NCBI RefSeq assembly: GCF_021533215.1
Contig: NZ_JAJNKA010000023.1
Coordinates: forward strand, 1 to 42,263
Direction of reading: 5' to 3'
Length of the DNA: 42,263 nucleotides
Source: Portibacter lacus
GTDB taxonomy: Bacteria; Bacteroidota; Bacteroidia; Chitinophagales; Saprospiraceae
Every line of letters begins with the position of its first letter. The first letter of the stretch is position 1. The position numbers were made by a program, and so were the translations under genes. The notes beneath the pieces were generated by a model, which was given only the letters and a program-made list of their open reading frames with translations, was not told the DNA's origin and did not search any database. Below are positions 34,588 through 42,263 of this stretch, one piece after another.

Positions 34588-35163
34588 ATGACCGAAAAGG
34601 AAATAAATGACTTTTTAGTTGAACAATCAGGTTTGCCACTAGAAACACTACAGCCATTATTAGTCCGTGGGAAATTAAAGACTATTAAAAAAAAGGAATT
34701 ACTTGCTGAGCCAGGAAAGTTAATCGAAACGTCCTATTTCCTGATTAACGGTATCGTTCGACATTTCGTTATCGACAAGAAGAAAGCGGAATTCACCAAA
34801 CACTTTATGCGTGATCCTGACTTCGTGGTTTCTTCTATACCTGGATTTTTTCTAAGAACGAAAGATAATATCCACTGTGAAGCAGTTACGGATCTAACCG
34901 TCATAGAGTGGACATACGAAGATCTCATTGATTTTGCACTAAAGAATCCTAAGTTTTTTCACTTCCTGTTGAAGTGTATAGTGAATGCTTATAGTATAAA
35001 AGAAAAAAAGGAATTAGCCCTGCATCTACTTGATGCTAAAGAACGATATACTCAATTTTTGGAGGATTTTCCTGGAATTGCATATGCTGTACCACTTAGG
35101 TACATTGCTTCTTACTTGAATATAAGACCTGAAACATTAAGTAGAATTAGGGCAATTAAATAG
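34588..35163 (+). CDS. Crp/Fnr-family transcriptional regulator
   Basis: A 191-residue regulator of the short Bacteroidota type. Residues about 20-125 form a cyclic-nucleotide-binding-like beta roll (KTIKKKELLAEPGKLIETSYFL, LINGIVRHF), followed by a dimerisation helix and a C-terminal winged-helix part with VPLRYIASYLNIRPETLSRIR. The canonical cAMP-binding residues are not evident, as usual in this subgroup, and there is no Fe-S cysteine set. It ends one nucleotide before the convergent small gene and sits 11 nt after the dehydrogenase gene, which it may regulate. Confidence 0.9.
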   Translation: MTEKEINDFLVEQSGLPLETLQPLLVRGKLKTIKKKELLAEPGKLIETSYFLINGIVRHFVIDKKKAEFTKHFMRDPDFVVSSIPGFFLRTKDNIHCEAVTDLTVIEWTYEDLIDFALKNPKFFHFLLKCIVNAYSIKEKKELALHLLDAKERYTQFLEDFPGIAYAVPLRYIASYLNIRPETLSRIRAIK

Positions 35164-35164
35164 T

Positions 35165-35395
35165 CTAGCTTGCTTTATTCAATTTTTCTATATCGTTTTC
35201 AACAAATTTGCTTCCATCCCATTTTCCTAACCATTCAACTTTCTCCTGGTAAGATTTTACATAAGATTTGTAAGCATCAATTGCTTTGTTCTTCTCAACT
35301 CTCTTGATTGTAATATTAGAGTTTGTTCCTTTGTTGATATTAAAGTAGTAGATACCTTTACCAAAATCGAATTTCTTTAAACTTCTTCTTGACAT
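35165..35395 (-). CDS. Small conserved-looking protein of unknown function
   Basis: 76 residues (MSRRSLKKFDFGKGIYYFNINKG at the start in two parts, basic overall, about 20 Lys/Arg), with no signal peptide or membrane segment. The ATG follows an A-rich leader, and TAATTTCG upstream on the minus strand (about 35426-35433) is close to a TAnnTTTG box. Codon use and composition look coding. The function is unknown; the basic character would suit nucleic-acid or ribosome association, which is speculation. Confidence 0.7.
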   Translation of the reverse strand: MSRRSLKKFDFGKGIYYFNINKGTNSNITIKRVEKNKAIDAYKSYVKSYQEKVEWLGKWDGSKFVENDIEKLNKAS

Positions 35396-35552
35396 ATTTT
35401 AGTATTTGTGACTAAATAGACCTGCGAAATTACAAATTTTTTTATGAAAATTCAATTATTTTGCTATAAACGTTTAAAATTCAATTAATTAGCGATCAAC
35501 GAGCTTTTTACATATATAGAAATATAATATGTAACTGCTTGAATATTTATTC

Positions 35553-35560
35553 TAACTTTG
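35553..35560 (+). promoter_or_regulatory. Bacteroidota -7 box of the DUF1080 lipoprotein gene
   Basis: TAACTTTG matches TAnnTTTG, 18 nt before the ATG at 35579. Confidence 0.55.
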
Positions 35561-35578
35561 GGAAATAAATAATTTCTC

Positions 35579-36364
35579 ATGAAAAAGGTTCTTTTTGGTG
35601 TTTGTTGTATTTTATTTTTTGCCGCTTGTAAGTCTGGTGATAAAGTTTCTAAAACGGAAACACAGTCAGAATGGGAAGAATTATTTAATGGCAAAGACCT
35701 CACTGGATGGAGCCCTAAGATCGGTGGTTATGAATTTGGCGTGAACGCAATGAATACCTTTCAAGTTCACGATGGTGTGATCGAAGCAAATTATGATGAA
35801 TATGACACTTTCACAACGCAGTATGGCCATTTGTTTTATAAGGAACCGTTTTCATCTTATCACCTTGAAGTTGATTATCGATTCAAAGGAAATCAAACGC
35901 CAGGTGGAGCAGGCTGGGCGGTGAGAAATTCTGGAGTGATGTTTCATTGCCAAGATCCTAAAACGATGACCTTGTCACAGTACTTTCCAATATGTGTTGA
36001 ATTTCAGTTCTTAGGTGGTAATGGGAAAGTTGAAAGATCTACCGGGAATCTGTGTACCCCAAATAGTCACGTCGAAATAGATGGAGAGCTTGTAACTACG
36101 CACTGCATTAATTCAAATTCTAAGACTTACCACGGAGACGGATGGGTAACCTCAGGTCTAATTGTATATGCAGATAGTATTGTTCATCACTTAATTGAAG
36201 GAGATACCGTGATGACATACAGACACCCGATTTTTGATGAAAATGGAGCAGAAGGTAACTATCATTTAAAAGATGGTGAGCCTATGAAGTCTGGTTACAT
36301 TGCATTGCAATCCGAAAGTAATCCTGTAGAATTCAGAAATGTGAGGATCAAGAGGTTGAAATAA
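35579..36364 (+). CDS. DUF1080 (3-keto-disaccharide hydrolase family) lipoprotein
   Basis: A 261-residue lipoprotein with signal MKKVLFGVCCILFFAAC (lipid Cys at 17). The mature part begins EWEELFNGKDLTGW, the hallmark opening of the DUF1080 jelly-roll family, and continues with YHLEVDYRF, GGAGWAVRNSGVMFH and the closing SGYIALQSESNPVEFRNVRI. Family members include hydrolases of 3-keto-glycosides and many uncharacterised surface proteins of polysaccharide-degrading bacteria. Length is typical for a single-domain member. It stands alone with its own promoter box; the substrate is unknown. Confidence 0.92.
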   Translation: MKKVLFGVCCILFFAACKSGDKVSKTETQSEWEELFNGKDLTGWSPKIGGYEFGVNAMNTFQVHDGVIEANYDEYDTFTTQYGHLFYKEPFSSYHLEVDYRFKGNQTPGGAGWAVRNSGVMFHCQDPKTMTLSQYFPICVEFQFLGGNGKVERSTGNLCTPNSHVEIDGELVTTHCINSNSKTYHGDGWVTSGLIVYADSIVHHLIEGDTVMTYRHPIFDENGAEGNYHLKDGEPMKSGYIALQSESNPVEFRNVRIKRLK

Positions 36365-36563
36365 CGGATATTAGCATTGGTTGAAATTAGAATCACATCC
36401 TATTAGCACATTTGACGATCCCAACTATTTACTCAGATGCACTGACTGCTCATTAACCTATATAATGTATTAGAATGTTCTTATTTTAGATCATTATTCT
36501 TGGTTTCAGATCTATTTGGCTTTGTAGGCCATTAATAGAATTTCTGGACCTAAAAGGTTATAT

Positions 36564-38681
36564 ATGCGGATCCATTATTTGCGAAAATATTCAATGGTCT
36601 TAATGTTCATGTTGTTTTGCTGTTCATCGACATTTAGTCAGAAGGACAGGGAAATAGGGTTGATGGTTCAAGAATACTTGCAGGAGGATGTTGCTCAGAA
36701 AAAATACGATCTCATTCAAAGTTTGATGGAAGCTGATGCGCTACTTTCTTTGAATGAAGCAAAACAGCTCTCATTTTCCTTGAAAACAGCTGCGGAGGAG
36801 CAAAACCAACCGTTATTAAATGTTTTTGGAGATTTGATTCTAGCAGATGTGTTTTTCTATAAAAATCAGTTAGACAGTGCTATTTATTATTACGTTAATC
36901 AGGCTTTATCAGCAGAAATAGAGTCAGAAGCGATGTTGGCAGGCTTTGGATATGGGAATGCTGCATATTGTTTAGAAGCTAAGGGGCAGCTAGGAGAAGC
37001 TCTTTTATATCGTAACAAAGCAAAATCTCTGGCCCCGCTTTCAGGAGATGACAGAGTAATTGCAGATGCCTATTTTAATATCGGAAATCTCTACAGCAAA
37101 TTTAATGAAATAGATAGCTCAAGTCTTTACCTCAAAAAAACGATTGAGCTGGATCGAAAAGTTAATAATATGCAAGGAATGGTCCATAATATTACTTTTT
37201 TGATCAATCAGTACATCAAAGGAGATAATTTTGAAGAAGCAAAATTACTTTGTGAGGAATGTGTCAGAGAAAGTGAGAATATTGCTTATAAACGTGGACT
37301 TGCAACTTGTTATCATTTATTCTCAATAGTAAATCAGAAAACCAATAAATTTGAAGAGAGCTTAAGTAACATCAATAAAGCCATCAAAATCGATCAAGAA
37401 AGAAATGACGCGACCAGAATGGGGCAACTTCTCATGACAAAAGCGGAAATTTATGAAAGCCTCAATCCTCAGGAAGCAGTAGAACTTTATAAACAATCTA
37501 TTTACTCGAATAAATCAAACGATAATATTAAAGGCCAATGTGCTGCAATTCTAGACCTCGCAAATTATTATTACAAATTAAATGACTTTGAAAATTGCGA
37601 AATTAAGCTGGAAGAAGTAGCTCAATTGATTAAAGATTTTGATATCCAAAATATTGAAGTAGACTACTTGGATTTGAAATACGAATTATTGAAAAAGCAA
37701 GGACAACTCTCCAGCGCCAACAATATTCTTGAAAGGAAAAACAGGCTGATGCAGTCTAAAATGGAGGATTTAATTACGAATCAGACTTCTCAGTTGTCTT
37801 CTGGTTTTGATTTGTATAAAGTAGAGAAGGAATTAGATAGGTTAGCATTAGAACATGAGATTAGTCAATTAAGAGACCAAAGAAAAAAGAATATATATAT
37901 CCTGCTGGGGTTGAGTTTTCTGTTTACAACGTTAATTGCCTATTTCGCATTTCAAAATCAAAAAAACAAAAATGCAGTCCTTCGAAAAAATACAGAAGAA
38001 GAAAAGCTTAAATTGAATTATCTGGTACTTGAGAAGGAAATGGATGCCTTACGTTCACAAATGAATCCACATTTTTTGTTCAATAGCCTTAATAGTATCA
38101 ATGATTACATCATGCATTCTAATCCAAAGTTAGCCTCTAACTACTTGGCGAAATTTTCCAAATTAATGCGGACCATTTTAAATAATTCGAAAAATAAGTT
38201 CGTATCACTGGACGATGAATTAAAAGCCATCTCATTGTATTTGGAAATGGAGAAATTGAGGTTTAAGGACAAATTTGATTTTGAGATAAGTTTGCCGGAT
38301 GAAGATCATTTAGGTCAATTTTTAATCCCATCCATGTTGATACAGCCATATGTTGAAAATGCAGTCAAGCATGGTATGATGCATTCAGAAACGAAAGGCT
38401 TTATCTTAGTTAAACTTGTACTGTTGGACAACGGGCGTCTGGAAATTACAGTGAAAGACAATGGCATTGGAAGAGCAAATGCTGCACTTTTGAAGCAGGC
38501 AAAAGACCCGAAGAGAAAATCATTAGGCCATGAAATCACTAATAGCAGAATAGAGCTTTTAAATCAGATTTATAATGTGGACGCTAAGTTAAACTACCGA
38601 GATCTTGAAAATCCCACGGGCACTGAAGTAATTATATCATTAACACCAATTTCGAAACACCAGCAAAATGCAAAAAGTTAG
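36564..38681 (+). CDS. TPR-containing LytS-type sensor histidine kinase
   Basis: A 705-residue membrane sensor kinase. After a signal peptide (residues about 1-27, SSTFSQ), tetratricopeptide-like helical repeats fill the periplasmic part (about 60-400). A coiled coil and one transmembrane segment (about 443-463, YILLGLSFLFTTLIAYFAF) lead to the cytoplasmic kinase. The His_kinase motif LRSQMNPHFLFNSLNSIN has the phospho-accepting His near 502, followed by LIQPYVENAVKHG (N box, about 590-605) and DNGIG (about 632-636). This layout is the common Bacteroidota partner of LytTR response regulators. It overlaps the next gene by 14 nt, so the two are translationally coupled. The signal sensed through the TPR part is unknown. 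Confidence 0.93.
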   Translation: MRIHYLRKYSMVLMFMLFCCSSTFSQKDREIGLMVQEYLQEDVAQKKYDLIQSLMEADALLSLNEAKQLSFSLKTAAEEQNQPLLNVFGDLILADVFFYKNQLDSAIYYYVNQALSAEIESEAMLAGFGYGNAAYCLEAKGQLGEALLYRNKAKSLAPLSGDDRVIADAYFNIGNLYSKFNEIDSSSLYLKKTIELDRKVNNMQGMVHNITFLINQYIKGDNFEEAKLLCEECVRESENIAYKRGLATCYHLFSIVNQKTNKFEESLSNINKAIKIDQERNDATRMGQLLMTKAEIYESLNPQEAVELYKQSIYSNKSNDNIKGQCAAILDLANYYYKLNDFENCEIKLEEVAQLIKDFDIQNIEVDYLDLKYELLKKQGQLSSANNILERKNRLMQSKMEDLITNQTSQLSSGFDLYKVEKELDRLALEHEISQLRDQRKKNIYILLGLSFLFTTLIAYFAFQNQKNKNAVLRKNTEEEKLKLNYLVLEKEMDALRSQMNPHFLFNSLNSINDYIMHSNPKLASNYLAKFSKLMRTILNNSKNKFVSLDDELKAISLYLEMEKLRFKDKFDFEISLPDEDHLGQFLIPSMLIQPYVENAVKHGMMHSETKGFILVKLVLLDNGRLEITVKDNGIGRANAALLKQAKDPKRKSLGHEITNSRIELLNQIYNVDAKLNYRDLENPTGTEVIISLTPISKHQQNAKS

Positions 38682-39408
38682 AGCACTTATTATAGATGAT
38701 GAGGATCACTGCAGATCTACTTTGGCCAAACAAATTGAATGGTATTGCCCACAAGTGGATGTTGTCGGCGAAGGGAAATCTGCTTCGGAAGCAAGAATCT
38801 TAATCAAGGACTTGGATCCGGATTTGGTTTTTCTTGATATTGAAATGCCTTCAGAGTCAGGCTTTGACTTATTGAAAAGTCTAGATAGAATCAAGTTCAA
38901 ATTGATATTTACAACAGCCTTCGATGAATATGCTTTAGAAGCTTTTAAGGTCAATGCTATCGCCTACTTGTTGAAACCTATTGAAGGTCAAGAATTAGCT
39001 GATGCCCTAGAAAAAATTACTGTAGAAAAACAGGATGAAGTTGGTCAAAGGCTTGAATCGCTGATGAAATTTTTAGCAGAAAAGGACCATATAAAGAAGG
39101 TGGCTTTGCCAGTTTTGGAAGGATTGCAATTTGTACTTATTGATGACATCGTAAGAGGGGAGGCGAGCGGAAATTATAGCACTGTATATATGAAAAATGG
39201 GTCGAGTTTATTCATTTCTAAAACCTTGAAGTACATTTTAGAAGCTATTAATCACTCTAAGTTTATTCGTGTTCATCAATCTCACTTTATAAATATGGAT
39301 TACATACATAAATATATCCGAGGTAAAAACGGTCAGATTATTTTGGATAATGGAACAGCCATTCCAGTAAGTCGATCTAAGAAGGATGAGTTTTTAGATT
39401 TGTTTTAA
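38668..39408 (+). CDS. LytTR-family response regulator
   Basis: A 246-residue two-domain regulator. The receiver (about 1-120) has the acidic pair in IIDDEDH, the phospho-acceptor Asp57 in VFLDIEMPS, a Thr in FTTAFDEYA and the Lys in LLKPIE. The LytTR DNA-binding domain (about 140-246) contains RGEASGNYSTVYM, KFIRVHQSHFIN and IPVSRSKKDEF. The ATG lies within the end of the kinase gene, confirming a kinase-regulator pair. Its LytTR domain is visibly related to the stand-alone LytTR proteins at 4908 and 14618, including the near-identical FIRVHQS(Y/H) stretch, so overlapping DNA targets are conceivable. Confidence 0.95.
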   Translation: MQKVRALIIDDEDHCRSTLAKQIEWYCPQVDVVGEGKSASEARILIKDLDPDLVFLDIEMPSESGFDLLKSLDRIKFKLIFTTAFDEYALEAFKVNAIAYLLKPIEGQELADALEKITVEKQDEVGQRLESLMKFLAEKDHIKKVALPVLEGLQFVLIDDIVRGEASGNYSTVYMKNGSSLFISKTLKYILEAINHSKFIRVHQSHFINMDYIHKYIRGKNGQIILDNGTAIPVSRSKKDEFLDLF

Positions 39409-39457
39409 TTTGTGAACGCCATATTTAGGTGTCAATTTTCAGAATAAGAAGTCAAAT

Positions 39458-39483
39458 GACCTAACTACACATTAGGTCTTTAA
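39458..39483 (+). terminator. Terminator of the kinase/regulator operon
   Basis: GACCTAA (39458-39464) pairs with TTAGGTC (39472-39478) around CTACACA, followed by TTTAAT. It lies 50 nt after the response-regulator stop codon. Confidence 0.6.
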
Positions 39484-39536
39484 TAACAAATTGTTTGATC
39501 ATATTTTAGAAGAAATTCTTTTAAAATATTTATGTT

Positions 39537-40988
39537 ATGACACTCAGCAAATCATTATTCACACTTCTACTCAGTCTTTTTATGGCCAGCCAATTGTGTT
39601 CGCAAGTTTATATTAATAGGAATAGTCCAGTTACAAGTTCAGAAGTTTTTGGAATGAGTAGAACGATATCTGGAGGTATATTAGCCAATAAGTTTGGAGG
39701 GATGTATATCGAAACAAATGGTGCAAGTAATGGTAAGCCATTTTATGGTTATGCGATAAACAATACGGTGAAAGCCTATAATTATTTTGACGGAGGAGAT
39801 AATGGAGTGCATTTATATAATGGAAAGTTATTATTGTCAATGTGGCCAGACTCTCTGCAATATGATTTAGGGGATGATGTGAGACTTTTTTATGATGGTG
39901 CCAAATTAGAGTTTGGTAAAAATGGAAATACATTTCTTGGCAAGGGAGTAACACCACAGGATGTTTCTACAAATATTGCCAATTCGGTTTTTGGATGGCT
40001 TGCTGGTGCTCAGCTAGAATCCGGCGTTAACAACACATTAATAGGATTCAGAAGTGGTGAAAAAATCTCTGGAGGTGACTGGAATACGATTATTGGTTCT
40101 GAAAGTGCGAATTTATTAACGTCAGGATTTAGGAATACAATGATTGGATATCGGGCAGGCTGGAATGCTAGTGGTACGGGTTCAGGAAATGTATTTATTG
40201 GAAATCGGGCAGGAGAGGGCAGTCGGAGCAGTAATAGATTAATCATTTCAAATTCAGAAACAACAACACCGTTGATAGATGGGGATTTTGATGACCCAGA
40301 ATTGAAAATAAATGGAGACGCGAGGGTAGAAGGGGAGACGGTTCTAAATGGAGAAACAACAGTTAATGGTAATATAGGTGTGATCGGTCAGTCTTTTCAG
40401 CAATCTTCTATTTTAAATGGAACCTCTCCATTTATAGATTTTAAGCCAGGAGGTAATTCAAAGTTTTATATCCAATACAAGCCTAGTGGTGACGAGTTTA
40501 TTATTCATCGAACGGGACATGGAGATGTAATGCGTATAAAAAATGATGGAAGTATTTATATTCCGGACTTAGCGGGCAGTTCAGCAGGTGAAGTTGGAGT
40601 AAATGCTTCAGGTAAGTTGTATAAAAATGATTACCCAACTGAATATGAATATTATTTCCTTGAAGAGCTAAATACACCTTTTGCGTCTGATGCGAATATG
40701 ATCGTTGCTAAAGATTTAAGAGAAGGAGATCTATTGACTCAAATGGTTATTCGTTCACAATGGAGTTATGTTCCTATTAGCGAAAATCCTACTGCTGTTG
40801 CTTTTTACAAAATGAACAAAGTAACCAGAGTGGCTGAACAAATTGGGGTCATCGATGATCTTCCGAATACAACACACAATCAAGAATTCTCAACAAGCAT
40901 TAATCACATTGTAGATACTGATTCTAATATGTATTATTTCTTAGTTCATGAGGATTCTAGATATACTTATCTGAAGTTGATAAAATAG
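39537..40988 (+). CDS. Secreted fibre-like protein with autotransporter/tail-fibre-type repeats
   Basis: A 483-residue secreted protein with a signal peptide (MTLSKSLFTLLLSLFMASQLCSQ). The middle (about 140-240) has repeats of the NTxIGxxxG type (NTLIGFRSGEK, NTIIGSESAN, NTMIGYRAGW, NVFIGNRAGEG), as in trimeric beta-helical fibre proteins of Bacteroidota. A repetitive stretch follows (INGDARVEGETVLNGETTVNGN), then a C-terminal region (about 365-483, EYYFLEELNTPFASD to YLKLIK) without a recognised domain. No T9SS type A sorting signal is visible. It follows the kinase/regulator pair behind a terminator, so it is probably a separate unit. Confidence 0.8.
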   Translation: MTLSKSLFTLLLSLFMASQLCSQVYINRNSPVTSSEVFGMSRTISGGILANKFGGMYIETNGASNGKPFYGYAINNTVKAYNYFDGGDNGVHLYNGKLLLSMWPDSLQYDLGDDVRLFYDGAKLEFGKNGNTFLGKGVTPQDVSTNIANSVFGWLAGAQLESGVNNTLIGFRSGEKISGGDWNTIIGSESANLLTSGFRNTMIGYRAGWNASGTGSGNVFIGNRAGEGSRSSNRLIISNSETTTPLIDGDFDDPELKINGDARVEGETVLNGETTVNGNIGVIGQSFQQSSILNGTSPFIDFKPGGNSKFYIQYKPSGDEFIIHRTGHGDVMRIKNDGSIYIPDLAGSSAGEVGVNASGKLYKNDYPTEYEYYFLEELNTPFASDANMIVAKDLREGDLLTQMVIRSQWSYVPISENPTAVAFYKMNKVTRVAEQIGVIDDLPNTTHNQEFSTSINHIVDTDSNMYYFLVHEDSRYTYLKLIK

Positions 40989-41026
40989 GGATTTAGAAGG
41001 AGGTTTTTGTTGGAGAGAAAAAGAGT

Positions 41027-41062
41027 GCATTCATCATCTATTGAATTGTAGATGATGAATGC
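41027..41062. terminator. Bidirectional terminator between convergent genes
   Basis: A perfect 14-bp stem, GCATTCATCATCTA with TAGATGATGAATGC, around an 8-nt loop. TAGATTTTATT follows on the plus side. It can serve both the fibre-like gene and the convergent 57-residue gene. Confidence 0.75.
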
Positions 41063-41071
41063 TAGATTTTA

Positions 41072-41245
41072 TTAGTTTAAATTTAAATATGGTTCAAGCA
41101 ATTCGCTATTTAGCACATTCAAAATACCTTTTTCGTAATCTTTAGCTAGACGTTCTGTTTTGATTCTTGATTTTGCAGAGGATTTGTTATACGTTATTGA
41201 TGCCCAGTTTTCATTTACATCAATGATTTTTACATTAATTTTCAT
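41072..41245 (-). CDS. 57-residue protein of unknown function
   Basis: A short gene on the minus strand, from ATG 41245 to TAA 41072. The product begins MKINVKIIDVNENWASITYN and ends LLEPYLNLN. It has an amphipathic beta start and a basic helical middle (SAKSRIKTERLAKDYEKG), with no signal peptide. A-rich leader sequence precedes the ATG and the bidirectional terminator follows the stop, which supports a real transcription unit. I do not recognise the family. Lys/Arg-rich composition recalls the 76-residue protein at 35165, but they are not evidently homologous. Confidence 0.6.
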   Translation of the reverse strand: MKINVKIIDVNENWASITYNKSSAKSRIKTERLAKDYEKGILNVLNSELLEPYLNLN

Positions 41246-41522
41246 TTGTAGAATTTAAAAGTTAAAAAAAAGATTGAACAAAATTCACCCTGATGAAAAA
41301 AAATAGCACAGAACGCTAAAAAAGGGAAAAGATGCAAGTTTCCTGAAATATTCAGGTGTACATATTTGTTACAACTATATCAACTGAAATAGAAGCGTTT
41401 AAGTTCCTTGGTTATTGGAAATTTAGAATAATCTTCAATTTAGATAAATTATAGTGAACGTTTTCCTACTTTCGTTGGTTAATGTAAGGGCTTTAAAGAA
41501 AGTTTTTTATTATTTGAAATAT

Positions 41523-41893
41523 GGGGCTGAATGGTATCGACAGGAAGGTTGATCAGTTAGTAAGCATGCAGGGGAAAGATTGTTCACTCCTTAAAAATGA
41601 CAATCAAACCATAATTGGCGAAAATAGATTCGCATTAGCGGCATAATCTAGGATTATAAAGCTTTTTGGGGACTACGTTTGATGTCTGATACACAACGTA
41701 CATTCCCCATCAAACCGAATTCAGGCTAGGAGTTAGTTTCGCTTTGGATTAATTCCGAAATTAAAGAAGATAAGCTGAGGGCAAGGTTGCTTGTACATCT
41801 ACCCGAGGATTAAAATTAAAGTATAAGCTAAGCATGTAGAAGGCTCTCTGAGGCTTTGTCTGGACCTGGGTTCGAATCCCAGCAGCTCCACCA
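41523..41893 (+). ncRNA. ssrA: Transfer-messenger RNA (tmRNA)
   Basis: A 371-nt one-piece tmRNA that rescues stalled ribosomes and tags nascent proteins for proteolysis. The 5' end GGGGCTGAATGGTATCGACAGG and the 3' end GGTTCGAATCCCAGCAGC-TCCACCA form the alanine-tRNA-like domain; GGGGCTG pairs with CAGCTCC, and CCA is encoded. The tag frame starts at GGC 41617 and stops at TAA 41644: GENRFALAA, with the usual ALAA protease degron. TACTTTCG at 41467-41474 is a near-consensus -7 box upstream. SmpB is not in the window. Confidence 0.98.
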
Positions 41894-41896
41894 GGG

Positions 41897-42014
41897 AATC
41901 AAATTATTGATTTCAAATACGAATGGCGAATTAAATCCAAGCTTGCTTGGAAATTTAATTCGCCATTCGTATTTCAACGCTGTTGCGTTGAATAAAGAAA
42001 TCAATAATTTGATT
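41897..42014. repeat. Nested inverted repeat directly after ssrA
   Basis: An outer 18-nt perfect inverted repeat (41897-41914 with 41997-42014) encloses two hairpins. The first has a perfect 22-nt arm pair (41915-41936 with 41953-41974) capped by CCAAGC/GCTTGG (41937-41950). The second is TTCAACGC/GCGTTGAA (41973-41992). Folded as DNA or RNA it makes a three-way junction. It begins 4 nt after the tmRNA CCA end, so it could also affect tmRNA termination or 3' processing. Confidence 0.85.
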
Positions 42015-42263
42015 TTAATCTTCGGGAGTACTTGGGATCAACGGAACGAAGTGGAGTTAATCCTAAGCTTGAAAATTTAATTCGCCATTTGTGTTTCAAC
42101 ACTATGGTGTTGAATAAAGAAATCAAAAATTTGATCTTAATCTTCGGGAGTACTTGGGATCAACGGAACGAAGTGGAGTTAATCCTAAGCTTGAAAATTT
42201 AATTCGCCATTTGTGTTTCAACGCTGTTGCGTTGAATAAAGAAATCAATAATTTGATTTTAAT
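41951..42263 (+). repeat. 122-bp tandem repeat, at least 2.5 copies, running off the right edge
   Basis: Units start at 41951, 42073 and 42195, exactly 122 bp apart; the third is cut by the window end. The block TCTTCGGGAGTACTTGGG to GAGTTAATCCTAAGCTTGA is identical in the first two units, while differences cluster in the hairpin part. There, TTCAACGC/GCGTTGAA in unit 1 becomes TTCAACAC/GTGTTGAA in unit 2, a compensated change that keeps the stem. Open frames here are by-products of the repeat. Confidence 0.92.

Noticed and set aside
41860-41893. tmRNA 3' end as an integrative-element attachment site
   Set aside because: No integrase and no second copy of the ssrA 3' end is seen in the window, so only the general propensity of ssrA remains.
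41856-42080. 74-codon open frame spanning the tmRNA 3' end
   Set aside because: It starts inside the tRNA-like domain of ssrA and runs into the tandem repeat; the frame has no independent support.
41951-42263. CRISPR-like array
   Set aside because: Units are 122 bp, contiguous, and lack short repeats alternating with unique spacers. No cas genes are present.

Overview
The window is AT-rich DNA from a member of the Bacteroidota, most likely a Saprospiria-like marine or environmental lineage. This rests on C-terminal type IX secretion (T9SS) sorting domains, very large secreted proteins built from HYR, GEVED, LamG and SprB/PKD-like modules, LytTR signalling, TAnnTTTG -7 promoter boxes, A-rich leaders before start codons, and a tmRNA tag reading GENRFALAA. 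The genus is inference; no rRNA is present.

The left half (about 1-20940) is an accessory surface-protein island. Four giant secreted proteins lie on the plus strand. Two (865-3966 and 10125-13757) have an N-terminal leucine-rich L-domain-like solenoid and a classical T9SS C-terminal domain. The other two (5342-9511 and 15086-20938) carry LamG jelly-roll domains and a different shared C-terminal domain. Each LamG protein lies directly downstream of a 133-residue stand-alone LytTR DNA-binding protein. A third, truncated LytTR copy (9836-10027) precedes the second L-domain gene. All three LytTR copies share a conserved upstream leader with a near-invariant 28-bp core. The long intergenic stretches are full of dispersed hairpin repeats and direct repeats. 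At 4135-4490 there is a decayed LamG gene, part of it inverted. The layout suggests a cassette family (leader, LytTR regulator, giant adhesin-like protein) that duplicates, recombines and decays.

The centre (about 21140-32520) is mostly housekeeping: ndk, an NrnA-like DHH phosphoesterase, an FKBP-type lipoprotein, prfB with a programmed +1 frameshift, asparagine synthetase, a nucleotide-sugar epimerase, a small secreted protein, a PLP decarboxylase, coaD and pruA. The next part holds a roughly 0.9-kb non-coding stretch with a candidate structured RNA, a saccharopine/alanine dehydrogenase-family enzyme with a Crp/Fnr-type regulator, a DUF1080 lipoprotein, and a TPR sensor kinase with its LytTR response regulator. 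A secreted fibre-like protein and a 57-residue protein precede ssrA (tmRNA).

The right edge, directly after ssrA, holds a nested inverted repeat leading into a 122-bp tandem repeat whose hairpin arms co-vary between copies. The most distinctive content is the LytTR/giant-protein cassette family with its shared leaders, and the structured repeat array behind ssrA.
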